From: Coturnix japonica
Taxonomy: Eukaryota > Chordata > Aves > Galliformes > Phasianidae
Length of the DNA stretch: 64,000 nucleotides
Assembly: GCF_001577835.2 (NCBI RefSeq)
Contig: NC_029527.1
Span: 3,175,086-3,239,085, forward strand
Reading direction: 5' to 3'
In this document: positions 14,014 to 24,714 of the stretch, in pieces
Position numbering within the stretch: the first letter of the stretch is position 1
Layout: the number at the start of each line of letters is the position of its first letter
Program-made: the position numbers and the translations under genes
Notes under the pieces: model-generated
Databases searched by the model: none
The model's input: only the letters and a program-made list of their open reading frames with translations
What the model was told of the DNA's origin: nothing

Positions 14014-14019
14014 AATAAA
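14014..14019 (+). terminator. Possible distal polyadenylation signal for synapsin IIb
   Basis: AATAAA in the context GTGCAATAAAAGAAAG, 2.2 kb after the IIb stop and outside any A-rich run. It would give a long IIb 3' UTR. Confidence 0.35.
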
Positions 14020-14025
14020 AGAAAG

Positions 14026-15424
14026 TTATATCTGTCTTCAGTGTAAAGTTTCTGGCATTCAAGCCTGTATATACAAGTGGGGGAAAGAAACCTTTCTGTT
14101 TTTCAGAATTGAGTGAAAGGAGACTAATAAGAAAATGATCTTTATTAAGATGTTGCAAGGCCATGTTATCACCTTCAAATATTTCCTACAAAAGTGGTTA
14201 AAATTAACAAACGATGAAGGCACATTCCTTAACATACAGTACGTGCTATTTATCTTTCTACACCACAAAACACTGCTGTAACTGTACTGAGACTTCTTGA
14301 AGCATTAGGACGTGCTGTTCTCAGACAAACACACTGGAATCTCATAGAGTAAGTGGAAAACTATCTATAATAGCAATTTCTTTTTTTTAATCACAAATCG
14401 CAACGTTATTTCCAGATATGAAGATTTTCTCCATAGAGACTCAAGTATGCACTAAATGTATGTGTAAGAGTAAAAATTGCACTAAATGTATGTGTAAGAG
14501 TAAAAATGCTCAAATATTGAGCACACTGTACAGTATTTACTGTTCAGCAAAGCTTTTTCCCTGACTGAAGCATTATACAAACCAGTCTCTGAGAATTTCA
14601 TCCTGTCCCTTCCTCCCTTAACTCTCGTGTCCCACGTGCTTAGTCATGTGCAAGAATAAAGCTTTTCTGACAACTGTCAGCCAAGAAAACCACATTCAGA
14701 CGTCTGAAATGAGATAAAAGCAGCACAAGCACCAATATCTGACACAGCACTATTTCAGTCAGAAAGCAGTAAAAAGAAAAGCCCTCACTGATGATGTAGC
14801 ATCTTTCAGCCACAGATTTCACAACTTAACTCTCTACCACAAGTGGTAGTTTCACACTTGCTGCAGTATTTTTTCAGCCTAGTTCCTTCTCAGTGCGAAG
14901 ATCTCCTTTTGTTTCTTGCAATGTTCTTCATGTATTTCATGAAGGGGTTGAGTTATCGGACAATTTTAAATTAGTTTTGTCGATATAAGAATGAATTTAA
15001 GAGGAATATTACAAAAATAACTTCTGTACTTTGGAGGAATAAAATTGTAATAGCTACATAGAAAATAGGAGCTGTATTGCTGAACTAGATGCTGTTGGTA
15101 TATGCAGTTCTCTCGCAGCCTTTTCTTTAGCTGGGCCAAGATTATACTGGCTGTAACTCCACTGACTAATCTGAAGGCAGTAGGGTTACCGCTGGGATAA
15201 ATCTGGGACTTAGCAATTTTATGGATGCTCCAAGCAAGCTTCTAATGTACCAACTGTAGATTGTAGAATTGACTACGTTAAGCTGCAGTGCATAGAATTC
15301 CATAGAATTTTGCCTCAAAAGTATAACTATCACATTCGAGGATTATTTTAAAGTGTTGGATATGAATCTAATAAGAGCTCTTTGATACTATAACATTATG
15401 AAGTTTTTCTTGTGCTGAACCTAG
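14026..15424 (+). other. SYN2: SYN2 IIa intron, 3' part
   Basis: Non-coding sequence up to the acceptor CTAG at 15421-15424. It holds the 30-bp tandem duplication. No gene, RNA or transposon was recognised. Confidence 0.75.
14448..14507. repeat. Exact 30-bp tandem duplication
   Basis: Two adjacent identical 30-bp units (14448-14477 and 14478-14507) beginning TGCACTAAATGTATGTGTAA. No mismatch between copies points to a recent duplication, within the IIa intron. Confidence 0.9.
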
Positions 15425-15722
15425 GGGGCCCAGTGCAACCCCAAGGGATGCAATCACAAAGCCAGGAGCCATTGCAGCCACAGCGCATGTACCCCCCTGG
15501 GCAGTCAGCAAAGCCCTCCACTTCCCAGCCACAGCGTCCACCCGGACCTACGACCCAGCAGCCACGTGCCCAGGCTCAAGGTCCTTCCAGCACCCGATTA
15601 CAAAAGGAGGCAGAGGCACAGCCTGCACCACAACCACAACCTGCTCCACAGCCACAGCCTGCGCCTCAGCCCGCCCCGCAGCCCGCGCCGCAGCAGAAGC
15701 CTCAGTCTCACCCACAGCTTAA
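15425..15722 (+). CDS. SYN2: SYN2 exon: domain H (Pro/Gln-rich), IIa only
   Basis: This 298-bp exon enters in phase 1 and leaves in phase 2. It begins GGPVQPQGMQ and ends QKPQSHPQL followed by the first two bases of Asn. Both ends match mammalian synapsin IIa domain H, while the middle has diverged. Mammals carry serine runs; here there is a PQ-rich stretch (QRPPGPTTQQP) and an array of PAPQ/PQ units at 15619-15693. Such low-complexity Pro/Gln sequence is disordered and carries PxxP motifs typical of SH3 partners. The acceptor CTAG|GGGGC keeps the frame with the split Gly codon, and the donor is CTTAA|GTAAGA. The antisense open frame over this exon is a composition shadow. Confidence 0.93.
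15619..15693 (+). repeat. Coding Pro-Ala-Pro-Gln repeat in domain H
   Basis: About 25 codons made of Gln-Pro-Ala-Pro and Gln-Pro units. The 5' units use CCA/CCT proline codons and the 3' units use CCC/CCG, so GC content climbs along the array. The block is repetitive at DNA level and likely length-variable. Confidence 0.85.
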
Positions 15723-18084
15723 GTAAGATTTGCTTTATCAGTTTTCTAGTCTCCTCATTATAGTTACATTTTGTTGTTGGAACTGTAACTTGAGAGCTGG
15801 TCTGACATTCATATAAAGATGGACACACATTCCCCAGTCTAAAATGAGGTTTCAAAGAGCTTACTATTGGTTTGTCATTAGAGTAGCATTAGTTACATCC
15901 TGTGCTATACAAGATTTCATTAGTTGTGCAACTTATGCCCCAGCTCGATCTGATGTGAAAAATCTTGATCGTTCTCTTTTCTTTCCCCTCCTTTTTATGT
16001 CACTGACTCATGATCTGGGTGTGCTATTCGCCTGCACGGAAAAGAGGAAGTCTTATCTGTTTCAACTTTTAACCTTGCAGTCACTCAAAGGAACAGATTC
16101 CAGTTTCAAAAGGCCTATCTCAGAAACAACCCAAATGAACAAGCCGTCCAACTGTTTACAGTAGTGCTCTGGTCATGGTGCACATTGCTACTGTCTGTAC
16201 AGCATGAGTAACTCAGATCCTTTCTAGACACATCAGCAGGACTGGCACAGGCACCTGCCTGTAGCACTGCTGGAAGGCTGTTGCTCTACAGAGCCAGCTA
16301 CACGCTGCAGTAACAAATGTGAACAGGATCAGTACCGTACATCCTCATAGAGCTTTAAATGAGTGATTGGAAAACATGGAGAGGGTATTAGCAGCAATTT
16401 GTTGTTTCTCAGCATGTTGACCCTGACGCACACTGCCGCCAGTAGAGTAGCAGATACGTTGCACTTACTTTGATGAGGAAGAAGCCATCGTATTTTTCAG
16501 TAGTGCAGATTCCCCCTTTCCTCTCATGCTTGTACTGGTGTGAAGCAATTCTGTGTCCCTGCCTGAACACAATTCAGCCAAACAGCCTTGTTAGGTGAGA
16601 AGATGCACAGATTAAAACAACAGTCAAAAAAAGCTTAAGCATATTTCCTTCTAAGAAAGTGTTTTCTTGCATTCCTGGGGCAGTATATTTCTTTATTTTG
16701 CTTTATAAACATAAAACTCCAATTGATTCATCTATTATTTATCTCGACAATAGACAGCTCCATTTTCTTAAACAAGATGAAAGACCCCAAACCAGTTTGA
16801 AACTTAATTTGTTCATTTCTGATATGAAAAAGACCCTACTACATACACTGCCCCAGCTTTCCGCTTTTCCTCAAATGGAAAAGTAGACTCTGTATAAAAG
16901 CAGACGGAATGAATGCAAAGTTTAAGATGCAAACTGGAGAAGTGTAGTTTTTCTAACTTTCAAGAACTTTTAGGTCTGCACCAAGACTCAGATCTCCTGC
17001 CTGTAGGATTAACTCTATTTGCATGTGCATACTTTGTATTCACCCACATGCTGTTGCCTAACCTGTATGTACATGTTATTAATCTGTGAATAAATATTTA
17101 ATTAGGCTACTTATTGTGTTACTAATCAAGTCAAGTGCTGCTTCCCACCCTCCCTCTTTCAGTGAGTACAAACAAACATTTATCAGTCTATTCTCATTAA
17201 CACAACTATAATTTACAAAAAACCTAAAATGCCTGCAGCACTGTTTGCTGTACAGACGTGGAGAAGTTGAAAACCATGGGGAGTATAAAACAACCTGAAT
17301 AAGGAGAAGTTTAACTGTAGCCAAAACTGAAATCGTATTATTGTACTGAGAGAAAAATGAAATCAATTAATGCATCAGTGCATGAATATTTTCATAAAAA
17401 GATTGTAACTTGTTATTGTTCTGGATTTCAATTCAAACCCACCTTTTAAATGTTATTTTACCTGATTTAGTTCTAAGCTTCAGACATTTTCTTTCTTGTA
17501 TGCTATTTTATTCATGCTTGCAGAAACGTGAACCACGTGTACATGACAGCACTAAAAACAGCACAGGATTACTAGACTACCTGCTACCAGGGAAGCGCAG
17601 TGATACGTGATTTGGGGAGTTTGTTCAAAGATGAAAACTGTTGTTAAACCACCACTGAGTCTGAACATTATCTAACACACAGCAGTGGACCACATTACAA
17701 CTTTAGGTCTCATTCTTCAAGATCTTGTCATGTGGTGTTGGGTAGTGATTTGGATTTAGTTGGCAGGCTAAATTCTAATTCTAATTCTGAAGTTCTAATT
17801 TATGTCATCCAATTTACAGATATATTATGTTTCAGATATGTAAAAAAGCTGTGTGTTCTCTAAATAAAACTTGTCCTACTTCCCAAATCAAAGTACAGAA
17901 GGAATGTGCTTTATTGCAGCAACTCTGTATGCTGTATCTAACCGTAGTACTTGTGTTGAATATTCATTCTGCCCAAATGGAAACTTTTGATACCTCCTTT
18001 TCTTCTGATTTATACAAGCTATATGTGGATGGAAGTGGGTAGACAATATGACCATACCAAACATGTTGCATTTTTGTCTTGCAG
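15723..18084 (+). other. SYN2: SYN2 last intron
   Basis: A 2.36-kb intron bounded by GTAAGA and TTTTTGTCTTGCAG. A second strong acceptor-like site (T-rich tract then CAG at 17521-17523) lies inside it, discussed under rejected items. No other feature was recognised. Confidence 0.85.
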
Positions 18085-18220
18085 CAAGTCGCAGTCCTTG
18101 ACAAATGCCTTCAGTTTCACAGAATCCTCCTTCTTCCGATCATCTGTGAATGAAGATGAAGCAAAAGCTGAAACGATTCGAAACTTGAGGAAATCCTTTG
18201 CTAGTCTTTTTTCTGATTAG
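18085..18220 (+). CDS. SYN2: SYN2 last coding exon: domain E, synapsin IIa C-terminus
   Basis: The exon supplies the third base of the split Asn codon and then encodes KSQSLTNAFSFTESSFFRSS, an acidic ...EDEAKAETIR stretch and the terminal SFASLFSD, ending at TAG 18218-18220. This is domain E, the most conserved C-terminal block of the a-type synapsins (Ia, IIa, IIIa). It contributes to vesicle clustering and presynaptic targeting. Only a few residues differ from the mammalian protein (FTESS for FSESS, SVNED for SANED, RNLRK for RSLRK). The acceptor is TGTCTTGCAG. Together with the exons at 11677 and 15425 it completes the IIa reading frame with no interruption. Confidence 0.96.
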
Positions 18221-18552
18221 CCAGCTTCATCTAAACGCACATAGCATATAGTCTAAAAACCACGTGAATGTTACATAGGTTTTGTTTTCCCTGTGACAGT
18301 ACCTTTCTCTCCTGTGCTAACTGTTGTATTAAGCAATATGTTAAACTCACAAAAAGAAAAAGAAAGCAAACAAAAAAACCCACAGAAGAAGGACTTTGAT
18401 GAAATACCATTTGGGAACATGTATAGTGATAAACAAGGTAGAGCTCTATTATGGAAACAGAATGCCAAATTCTGAAGTCCTTATCTATTGTAATATTGTG
18501 GCCTTACTGTGACTATATTATCCTAATTGAGACTTCTTTGTAGATCTGTGTT

Positions 18553-18558
18553 AATAAA
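18553..18558 (+). terminator. SYN2: Proximal SYN2 IIa polyadenylation signal
   Basis: AATAAA in GTGTTAATAAAGCATTGGG, 333 bp after the stop, followed within 30-60 bp by T/G-rich sequence. Confidence 0.7.
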
Positions 18559-18957
18559 GCATTGGGTTATGGGTTTCTTCTTGCTTTACCCATTTCCAAT
18601 GCATTGCAATGCATGTGTATTTTGTGTGTAAATGTTTTGTACTGCAAGAGTAGTCCTGATCTGTTCTTGCCTCCCAAGTTTAGGAGGTAGTTCACACTGA
18701 CGTTCTTGTCAAGCCGCATAAATAGCGTGAGAAACTGAAGCACTTTCTTCCTCCTTATACAATCTTGCCATCAGTTGACTGTAGATTTCTGATGTATTGC
18801 TGAGTTATCATTACACTAAATTAATGTCATAAATAGAGTGTATATGTACTACTGTACTTCATGTGTCTATTTCAATTTATTTCCAAATTGTAAGCAGAAC
18901 TGATTTCAGTTGCAAAGAGGATGCATGATGTTACCCTTATTTTTGTGAGCACCTTCT

Positions 18958-18963
18958 AATAAA
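18958..18963 (+). terminator. SYN2: Distal SYN2 IIa polyadenylation signal
   Basis: AATAAA in CTTCTAATAAATGTAAAG, 738 bp after the stop, followed by GTTTAAAAGATGTCTTTG-type downstream sequence. Confidence 0.55.
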
Positions 18964-20414
18964 TGTAAAGTCCCACGCCGGTTTAAAAGATGTCTTTGAC
19001 AAAGCTTGTTTCAACAGCAGCATATATTGTCTGTTTTAACTGATATCAAAAGGGTACTTCTGTCATTATTAAATGTTTGGACTCGAACTACAACTCTAAG
19101 AAAACAGACTAAAAAACAATTCCCTTTTAGACTGGTATTATTAAAAAATATAACTGTTAGGAAACACGTTCGCATTTTCTAAGAAGGGCTGTATTGGTTA
19201 AGTACTTCTCTAACTTGCAGAAACAGAACTGATCCCAGACTTTGAGATAACAGCAGTATTTTAATACTCAAAACTGAAATTAATCGGTAATCGCTTGACC
19301 ATCACTTTCCAAATGAATATCATGTCATTCTGCTTATCCTGAACTGCGTGCAGCAGTGTTCTATGCGAGGAAACAGTGCGAGCAGTGGAAACATGAGAAA
19401 ATAATATATTTATATATATTTATTTATACTAGTATATCTGAGGTAGAAACAAGTTACACAAGGTTAACTGCTAAATCCTATGGAATTTATAATACGTTTG
19501 TAGAAACACATCTATTTGCCTCTGAAATTTTACCTTCTGTTCTAGCTCATAGACAAGTGTTAGTTTATGAAGTACAGAGAAATCACAGTAACTTTGACTA
19601 TGCACCTTCTCTCAGCAGATTTGGATTCTTTTGGACAAGGAGTCTGTCTTGGGCCAAGAGTCTGGCAAGAAAGCATGGAAACTTTCTACTCAAGTGATGT
19701 CACAGTTAAGTTCATACACTGGCATCTGATACTTGCTGTAGATCAATGCTGTCCTCCAGATTAAGACTGAAATCTAGGGGCAGGTTTGCACTGCAGCGTT
19801 ACAAACTATAAATACAAGGCACTGCCCTCTGAAGGATGGAATCTCAGTCTCTGTGATGGGCACATTATCTTTGTTGAAACAGCACTCACAGAAGCTCTCT
19901 TACTAAATTAAAGGTGATACTCTATTATTTTTTTACTCCCCAGAAAGAAACCTACAGTTCAGAGTATGAATTCTGTGGCAAAACAGCACTCCTTAAATAC
20001 TGATGTTCCTATTAATTCATAAACACCATCAAAAGTGATTTTAGTTTTGTCCCTTTCCTGCTCCCCTCTGGGTTGAAACACCCTTCACTAGCAGCAATAA
20101 CAACCCTGAGCAGTTCTATAGCCTTTTATGTCTGAGAAGCACTTTACTTTTAGATTAGAAAGATTAATCGAAGTTGCTAACGCAAATTAATTACTGCTAC
20201 AGAGAAAGCATGGTAATTATGCATAGTTTGGCATGGTTCGTGATTAGTACATGCCTAGTTTCAGCAATATAGTACAATATGAACTACAGGTAGTTCATTA
20301 GTCCAGACCCCAGGTTTTGACTTGAGGCAAAGTTTCTTGCTCATATAAAATTCCCTCCCACCTTTTCCTGGGAGAAAACGGGTTTCACTGCAGTCTTTGT
20401 TTTACCATCTGGAA

Positions 20415-20415
<1 letters not shown>

Positions 20416-20448
<33 letters not shown>

Positions 20449-20486
20449 AGAGAGAGAGAGAAAGAAAAGAAAAAAGAAAAGAAAAT
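20416..20486. repeat. A30 run followed by (GA)n and AAAGA tract
   Basis: Thirty A at 20416-20445, then alternating GA to about 20460, then GAAAA-type units. It may be a microsatellite grown from a poly-A tail. No retroposon body is recognisable on either side, so the origin is open. Confidence 0.9.
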
Positions 20487-23400
20487 CAAAAAGAGAGCAA
20501 GATGATGCAATCAGATCTGCATGGCGTATCCTCCCACACAGTGTACATAACACACTGCCTCCCCGCAATGCCAAAAGTTCTTTATATCTCCAAGCGTGCT
20601 AAAGCGTGTCACATGGCAAGCTCATGCATGCAGTTGTTCCTTATGTACTTATTCACAGTTAAAAAGTTTTAAGCAATCTATAGCACATGTTCAGAATACC
20701 TATCAGAAAAAAATAGTGAAAAATCTATTCAAACACTTATTCTCCAGTTTGTATAATTTTCATTAAATACTCTTTTAAATACACGTGCGTGCTCAAAGTA
20801 CGCAGTTATCCAATACAGTGCTATCTAGGTTCGCATAAATGGTAACACAGAAATAACGTGAGTGTCTGAGGTTTAGCTTTGGGCACATTTGTCTAGACAT
20901 GTGAGATGTGTACATCGTATGTACCTTTTGCATGGAGATGCAGATTATGATGCCATAGGTCACTATGCACAGTACTCCATCCTTTTTGTCATCTTCCACT
21001 TATAGATCAGTATAATATGAAGTCTATAATGCTACTTTATCAAGTTTAAAGATTGAGATGGAGTCATTTTCTGACCAGTAGGGCTGCAGCCATTCAAAAC
21101 ACAAGCAAATATCAAAGGATTGTGATTATGGATGAATATGGATGCTAAACTGGCTTTGCAACCACCACTAACTCTTCAATAAAAATTAGACAAATAGCAC
21201 TAAGGTACTTTGTAAATATTGAGTGTAATTTGTATCCTTCCTCCTCCAGAAGAACAAAGTTGTTTATCTCAGCCAGTGTTGTCTCAATTAATACATAACA
21301 TACAATGAAACTTATTTACAAAATTGAAGAAGTCATTGTACAATATCTGCGCGTTGACGTGGCTGTTGCCATTATTTGGATGAATACTACAAATATATTT
21401 CCTAGCGAGTTGTTCATTAACAACAGTTTCCGGTGATGTTGGGTAGGATGTAAGTGGCTGAATGTACCAAACAAATCTACCTTTCCAGACATCCATCTTA
21501 TTAAACAGGATCACCACAAGGCTGGGAGTCGGGGGGGAGGGACGGCAACAATACAGGATCTGTGGGAGACCAGGGCTGTTCTAAATTGTCAGTACAAGGC
21601 CAAGCAATACATATAAACTGACCTAACGTGGCAGTAGGCATTACTGAGCTTCCTCTCAGATCAGGTTTTTCAGTAATCATCTTTTTTTAATCATTCAGGC
21701 ATGGAGTAAGAAGCAACTTGAGTGAGCTCTGCATTTCATCTTCTCTGACTAAATAAAGGTACCTTGTAAGTCAGTGCTGCAAACAGTGATTTGCAAATTT
21801 TTATCACTAATAGAGTTTATTTCTCATAGCAAAAATAACCAGAAGTGATTATCGACTCAGAGGAGATTACAAAAGATTATCTAAAGTGTCACGAATGCCA
21901 GCACAAATGAAATTAAGTCCTGATGAGAATACATCTCCAATGTGGAAATGCTTTTTATTAGACATATGTAAAATTCTTAAGATGGTTCTAAAATCTTGTG
22001 TGATAAGTTTCAAAATAGGTGGCTAAAATTAGTTCTCCAAATCTCTATTCTAAATTTGTAAAATGATGCTTTCCTCACTTCCTTTCATTCCTCCTCATCC
22101 TCTAAGGAAGGTTATACCTCAAGATAAGGATTTATAAACTTCTAGCGTACAGAGAAGGCAACTGTCTTCCACTGCTAAACCTGTGCTCTGTATAAGCAAC
22201 GATAACAGAAACTAAATGAAAAGTATAATAATCTGACAAGACTGAGAATGGATTGAGAGCTTCATTATTTACAAGTGAACGTCATTAGCATTTGTCTCCT
22301 AATTATTCTCATTTTACTCACATGTGCCTCCTCTTCTCACCAATCCCCATCAGCCAAATTCCTCTTCAAGGATTTATAAGAACTGAGGAGAAACTACATT
22401 TTTGTTTGAGGGCAAATCTTTGAATTGTTTCCATCACCTGCTATTGCTCTACACCTCCTTATGCTATGAAGAGTAAGTAATAACTTCTTGCTTCCTTAAC
22501 TAAAAGAGAAATGTAGGTAAAGATCATGTAGGCTTTTAAAGTATATAGACAGTCACTACAAAAGAACATTTTTCTACCTGGATAAGAGACAAGGAAGAGA
22601 ACAAACAAAACCAGAAGTGAAAGCAGGTCACCATTTTTTAGTTTAGGAGTTACTTATCAAATGTCTGTTACAAAAGTTACTACAACAACTCTTCCTCCCC
22701 CCACCCAAAATAGTCTAGTATAGGGACTTAAAATTGCACTGTTAAGTCCCTTCCATTAAGTACATGATAACTGAAGTAATGAAGAAGCATTAGCCATATT
22801 AACAGGAGTTCTGCTTTATTAGTATTCTGTGCCCCATTTCAAGGCTATAATGAAATCTAAAGTACGTTTTCATAAAACTCTCCCACTTATGTCTCCCTTG
22901 CTTAGTGACTAGTGATAGTTAGACACTATAATAGTGTCATAAACATGAATATATCTTTAGGCATGTTTTTCTCTATTTCTTTTAGTCATAAAGAGTTTGA
23001 GACCACATGTCCCACTGGCCTCATGTATTAAGAAATGTGGCATGCTGCTGGCGAGTCTGCCACCAGAATTGGCCTGCAAACAAACCTTACTGTCAAGATG
23101 CTGTGTCAGATGCAGTCTTTGTAAGATTTGTCTCTTCAGATCAACAAATAGCTCTAAGTGCCAGATATTACAGCTTAAGATAGAGGGAATGCTCCTTTCC
23201 TCCCCCCTTCTCATTGGGAAATGGAGATTAGTCACTCTTTGTCCACTAGCTGAGCCAGGCCTAATTACTACACAGAAATGAAGGCAAATCAGAACTGTGA
23301 TGAACTGCATTAGTTAACCATCTTGGTGACAATTTAAGTATATTAATTAGCAGTAAGTGCTGCATGATTCATCTTAAGACTCCTAGGAAATTGGGTTCTG

Positions 23401-24678
23401 TTCCCATATAGAACAGATTCTACCTCAAACACTGTTAATACACAATCCCAACCAAACATCTGTCATTTAAAGATCTAGAAAATGGGTGCTGCTAGCTACA
23501 TCCACTGCTATTTACTGCAAAGGCATCTTTTCTCATTGCTTGATGGAATTGTAACAAATTTGGGTATATGGAGGAGACCTGCAATTTAAATGCCTCTGCC
23601 CCACCTGTTATGGGAATGTCTCTGAACTGGGATCAAGGAAGCATTCTTTTTCTTATTTAGATGTTTTCTGTCTGTTTGCAAGCCATGACTTAATCTATTA
23701 AAAAGTGAAATTATTTTTTTAAAGTACAGTGTCTCAATCTCTTCTAACCTTAAGCTCAAGTTCACTTTCAGGTGATCATCATATTAATATAAATTCATTT
23801 ACTCAGCTTTGTTTTACAGCAGATTTTTGAAGACATTGACTTTTTTTCACACTTTTTTTTTTTTTTACTAGAAAGGGAAAGCGTGTACATTGACTGTGAG
23901 GCATAGAGAGCTGATGTAATTTCATGGCAAGAAGACTCCTGCTGCCCTTAAGAATGTTAGTACAAGTTCTGAACTGACTTACCCTCCTCTGGAATAATTA
24001 TGCATTCCACTCTGGCACATTTTATCATGCAGTTCTCCTGCTTTGTAGATTACATGTCTTGAGGAGGTACAAAAGGGAAGAGCAAAGACTGTTTTATTTC
24101 TATACATGCATCTAACAATTATATACACACACACCTCAAATAGTACTTTTAAATGTAAAATTATGTGAGAATTTACAGGCGTATTTAATATGTACATTAA
24201 ATACAGGTATCCTTTCATGCATCAAGGAGATGCAAGCATCCCTTGGGAGTAACACAAAGTATGGGGAAAATATATTGTTAAATTATAATTGAACAAGCTA
24301 GAACTTGCTCAGGTTAAACAGCCCACCCTCAAACTGAAAAAGCCAAATTACGCCCTCAGCAACTTCTGAAAAGCAAAGTGCCTTCAGTGGATTTCTGCAA
24401 ATTTAACTGTCTAGAGCCTACAGCCACATCAGAATAAGTCTCAATGATCTCAGAGATTAAGCAGTCCCTGGACGAGTAAGTATTTGGACGAGACCACTTG
24501 GCAGATGTGCACGGTGTTAGACATCAGCACAGGATGCATTTATAATTGAGTGCCTGGGTGTGAGGGAGTGTTCACAACATCAGACTAACAGATATCGTAA
24601 ATGTACCTTCCAAAAAGGTTTTAGGAGGGATTTATTAGCTTACCTCTGTCTGACTATAGGAGCCTAAAATAGGTTCAA

Positions 24679-24714
24679 ATATATATATATACAGATATAC
24701 ATATATATATACAT
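24679..24714. repeat. AT-rich microsatellite
   Basis: ATATATATATACAGATATACATATATATATAC pattern: two short AT runs separated by an imperfect segment. Confidence 0.75.

Larger units (their letters stand above)
11806..14025 (+). other. SYN2: Synapsin IIb 3' UTR candidate (also IIa intron)
   Basis: Sequence downstream of the IIb stop starts with an A-rich stretch containing a first AATAAA at 11865-11870. Another AATAAA lies at 14014-14019. Which is used cannot be told from sequence: the first sits in low-complexity AATAATAATAAA and may not be functional. The true 3' end is uncertain. The region also holds a TG-rich microsatellite at 12222-12250. Confidence 0.5.
1..18975 (+). other. SYN2: SYN2 gene, 3' portion (synapsin II)
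   Basis: Synapsin II is a neuronal phosphoprotein on the cytoplasmic face of synaptic vesicles. It tethers vesicles to the actin network and controls the reserve pool. Four coding segments match the C-terminal third of vertebrate synapsin II in order, with GT-AG borders and compatible phases. The visible introns are about 11.0, 3.7 and 2.4 kb. Exons for domains A, B and most of C must lie upstream of base 1. In mammals TIMP4 sits inside an earlier SYN2 intron on the opposite strand; no TIMP-like coding sequence was seen here. The 3' limit is placed just past the second polyadenylation signal and is approximate. Confidence 0.95.
18221..18975 (+). other. SYN2: SYN2 IIa 3' UTR (approximate)
   Basis: Non-coding sequence after the IIa stop, with an A-rich patch near 18350-18390 and two AATAAA signals. 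The end is set a short distance past the second signal; further distal sites cannot be excluded. Confidence 0.7.

Noticed and set aside
15598-15855. Antisense open frame over SYN2 domain H
   Set aside because: It is the reverse reading of the PAPQ codon repeat, giving a Leu/Arg/Trp repeat with no family match.
17524-17610. Possible cassette exon after a strong T-rich acceptor, 475 bp before the last SYN2 exon
   Set aside because: Joined after the domain H exon it reaches a stop within two codons, and no clear donor follows. Without transcript evidence it is a decoy acceptor.
20341-20574. Open frames with poly-Phe or poly-Lys
   Set aside because: They translate the A30/GA microsatellite.
22957-23310. 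Overlapping open frames of 94 and 117 codons on opposite strands
   Set aside because: Neither shows a recognisable motif or splice context; openness on both strands reflects few stop-like trinucleotides in that patch.
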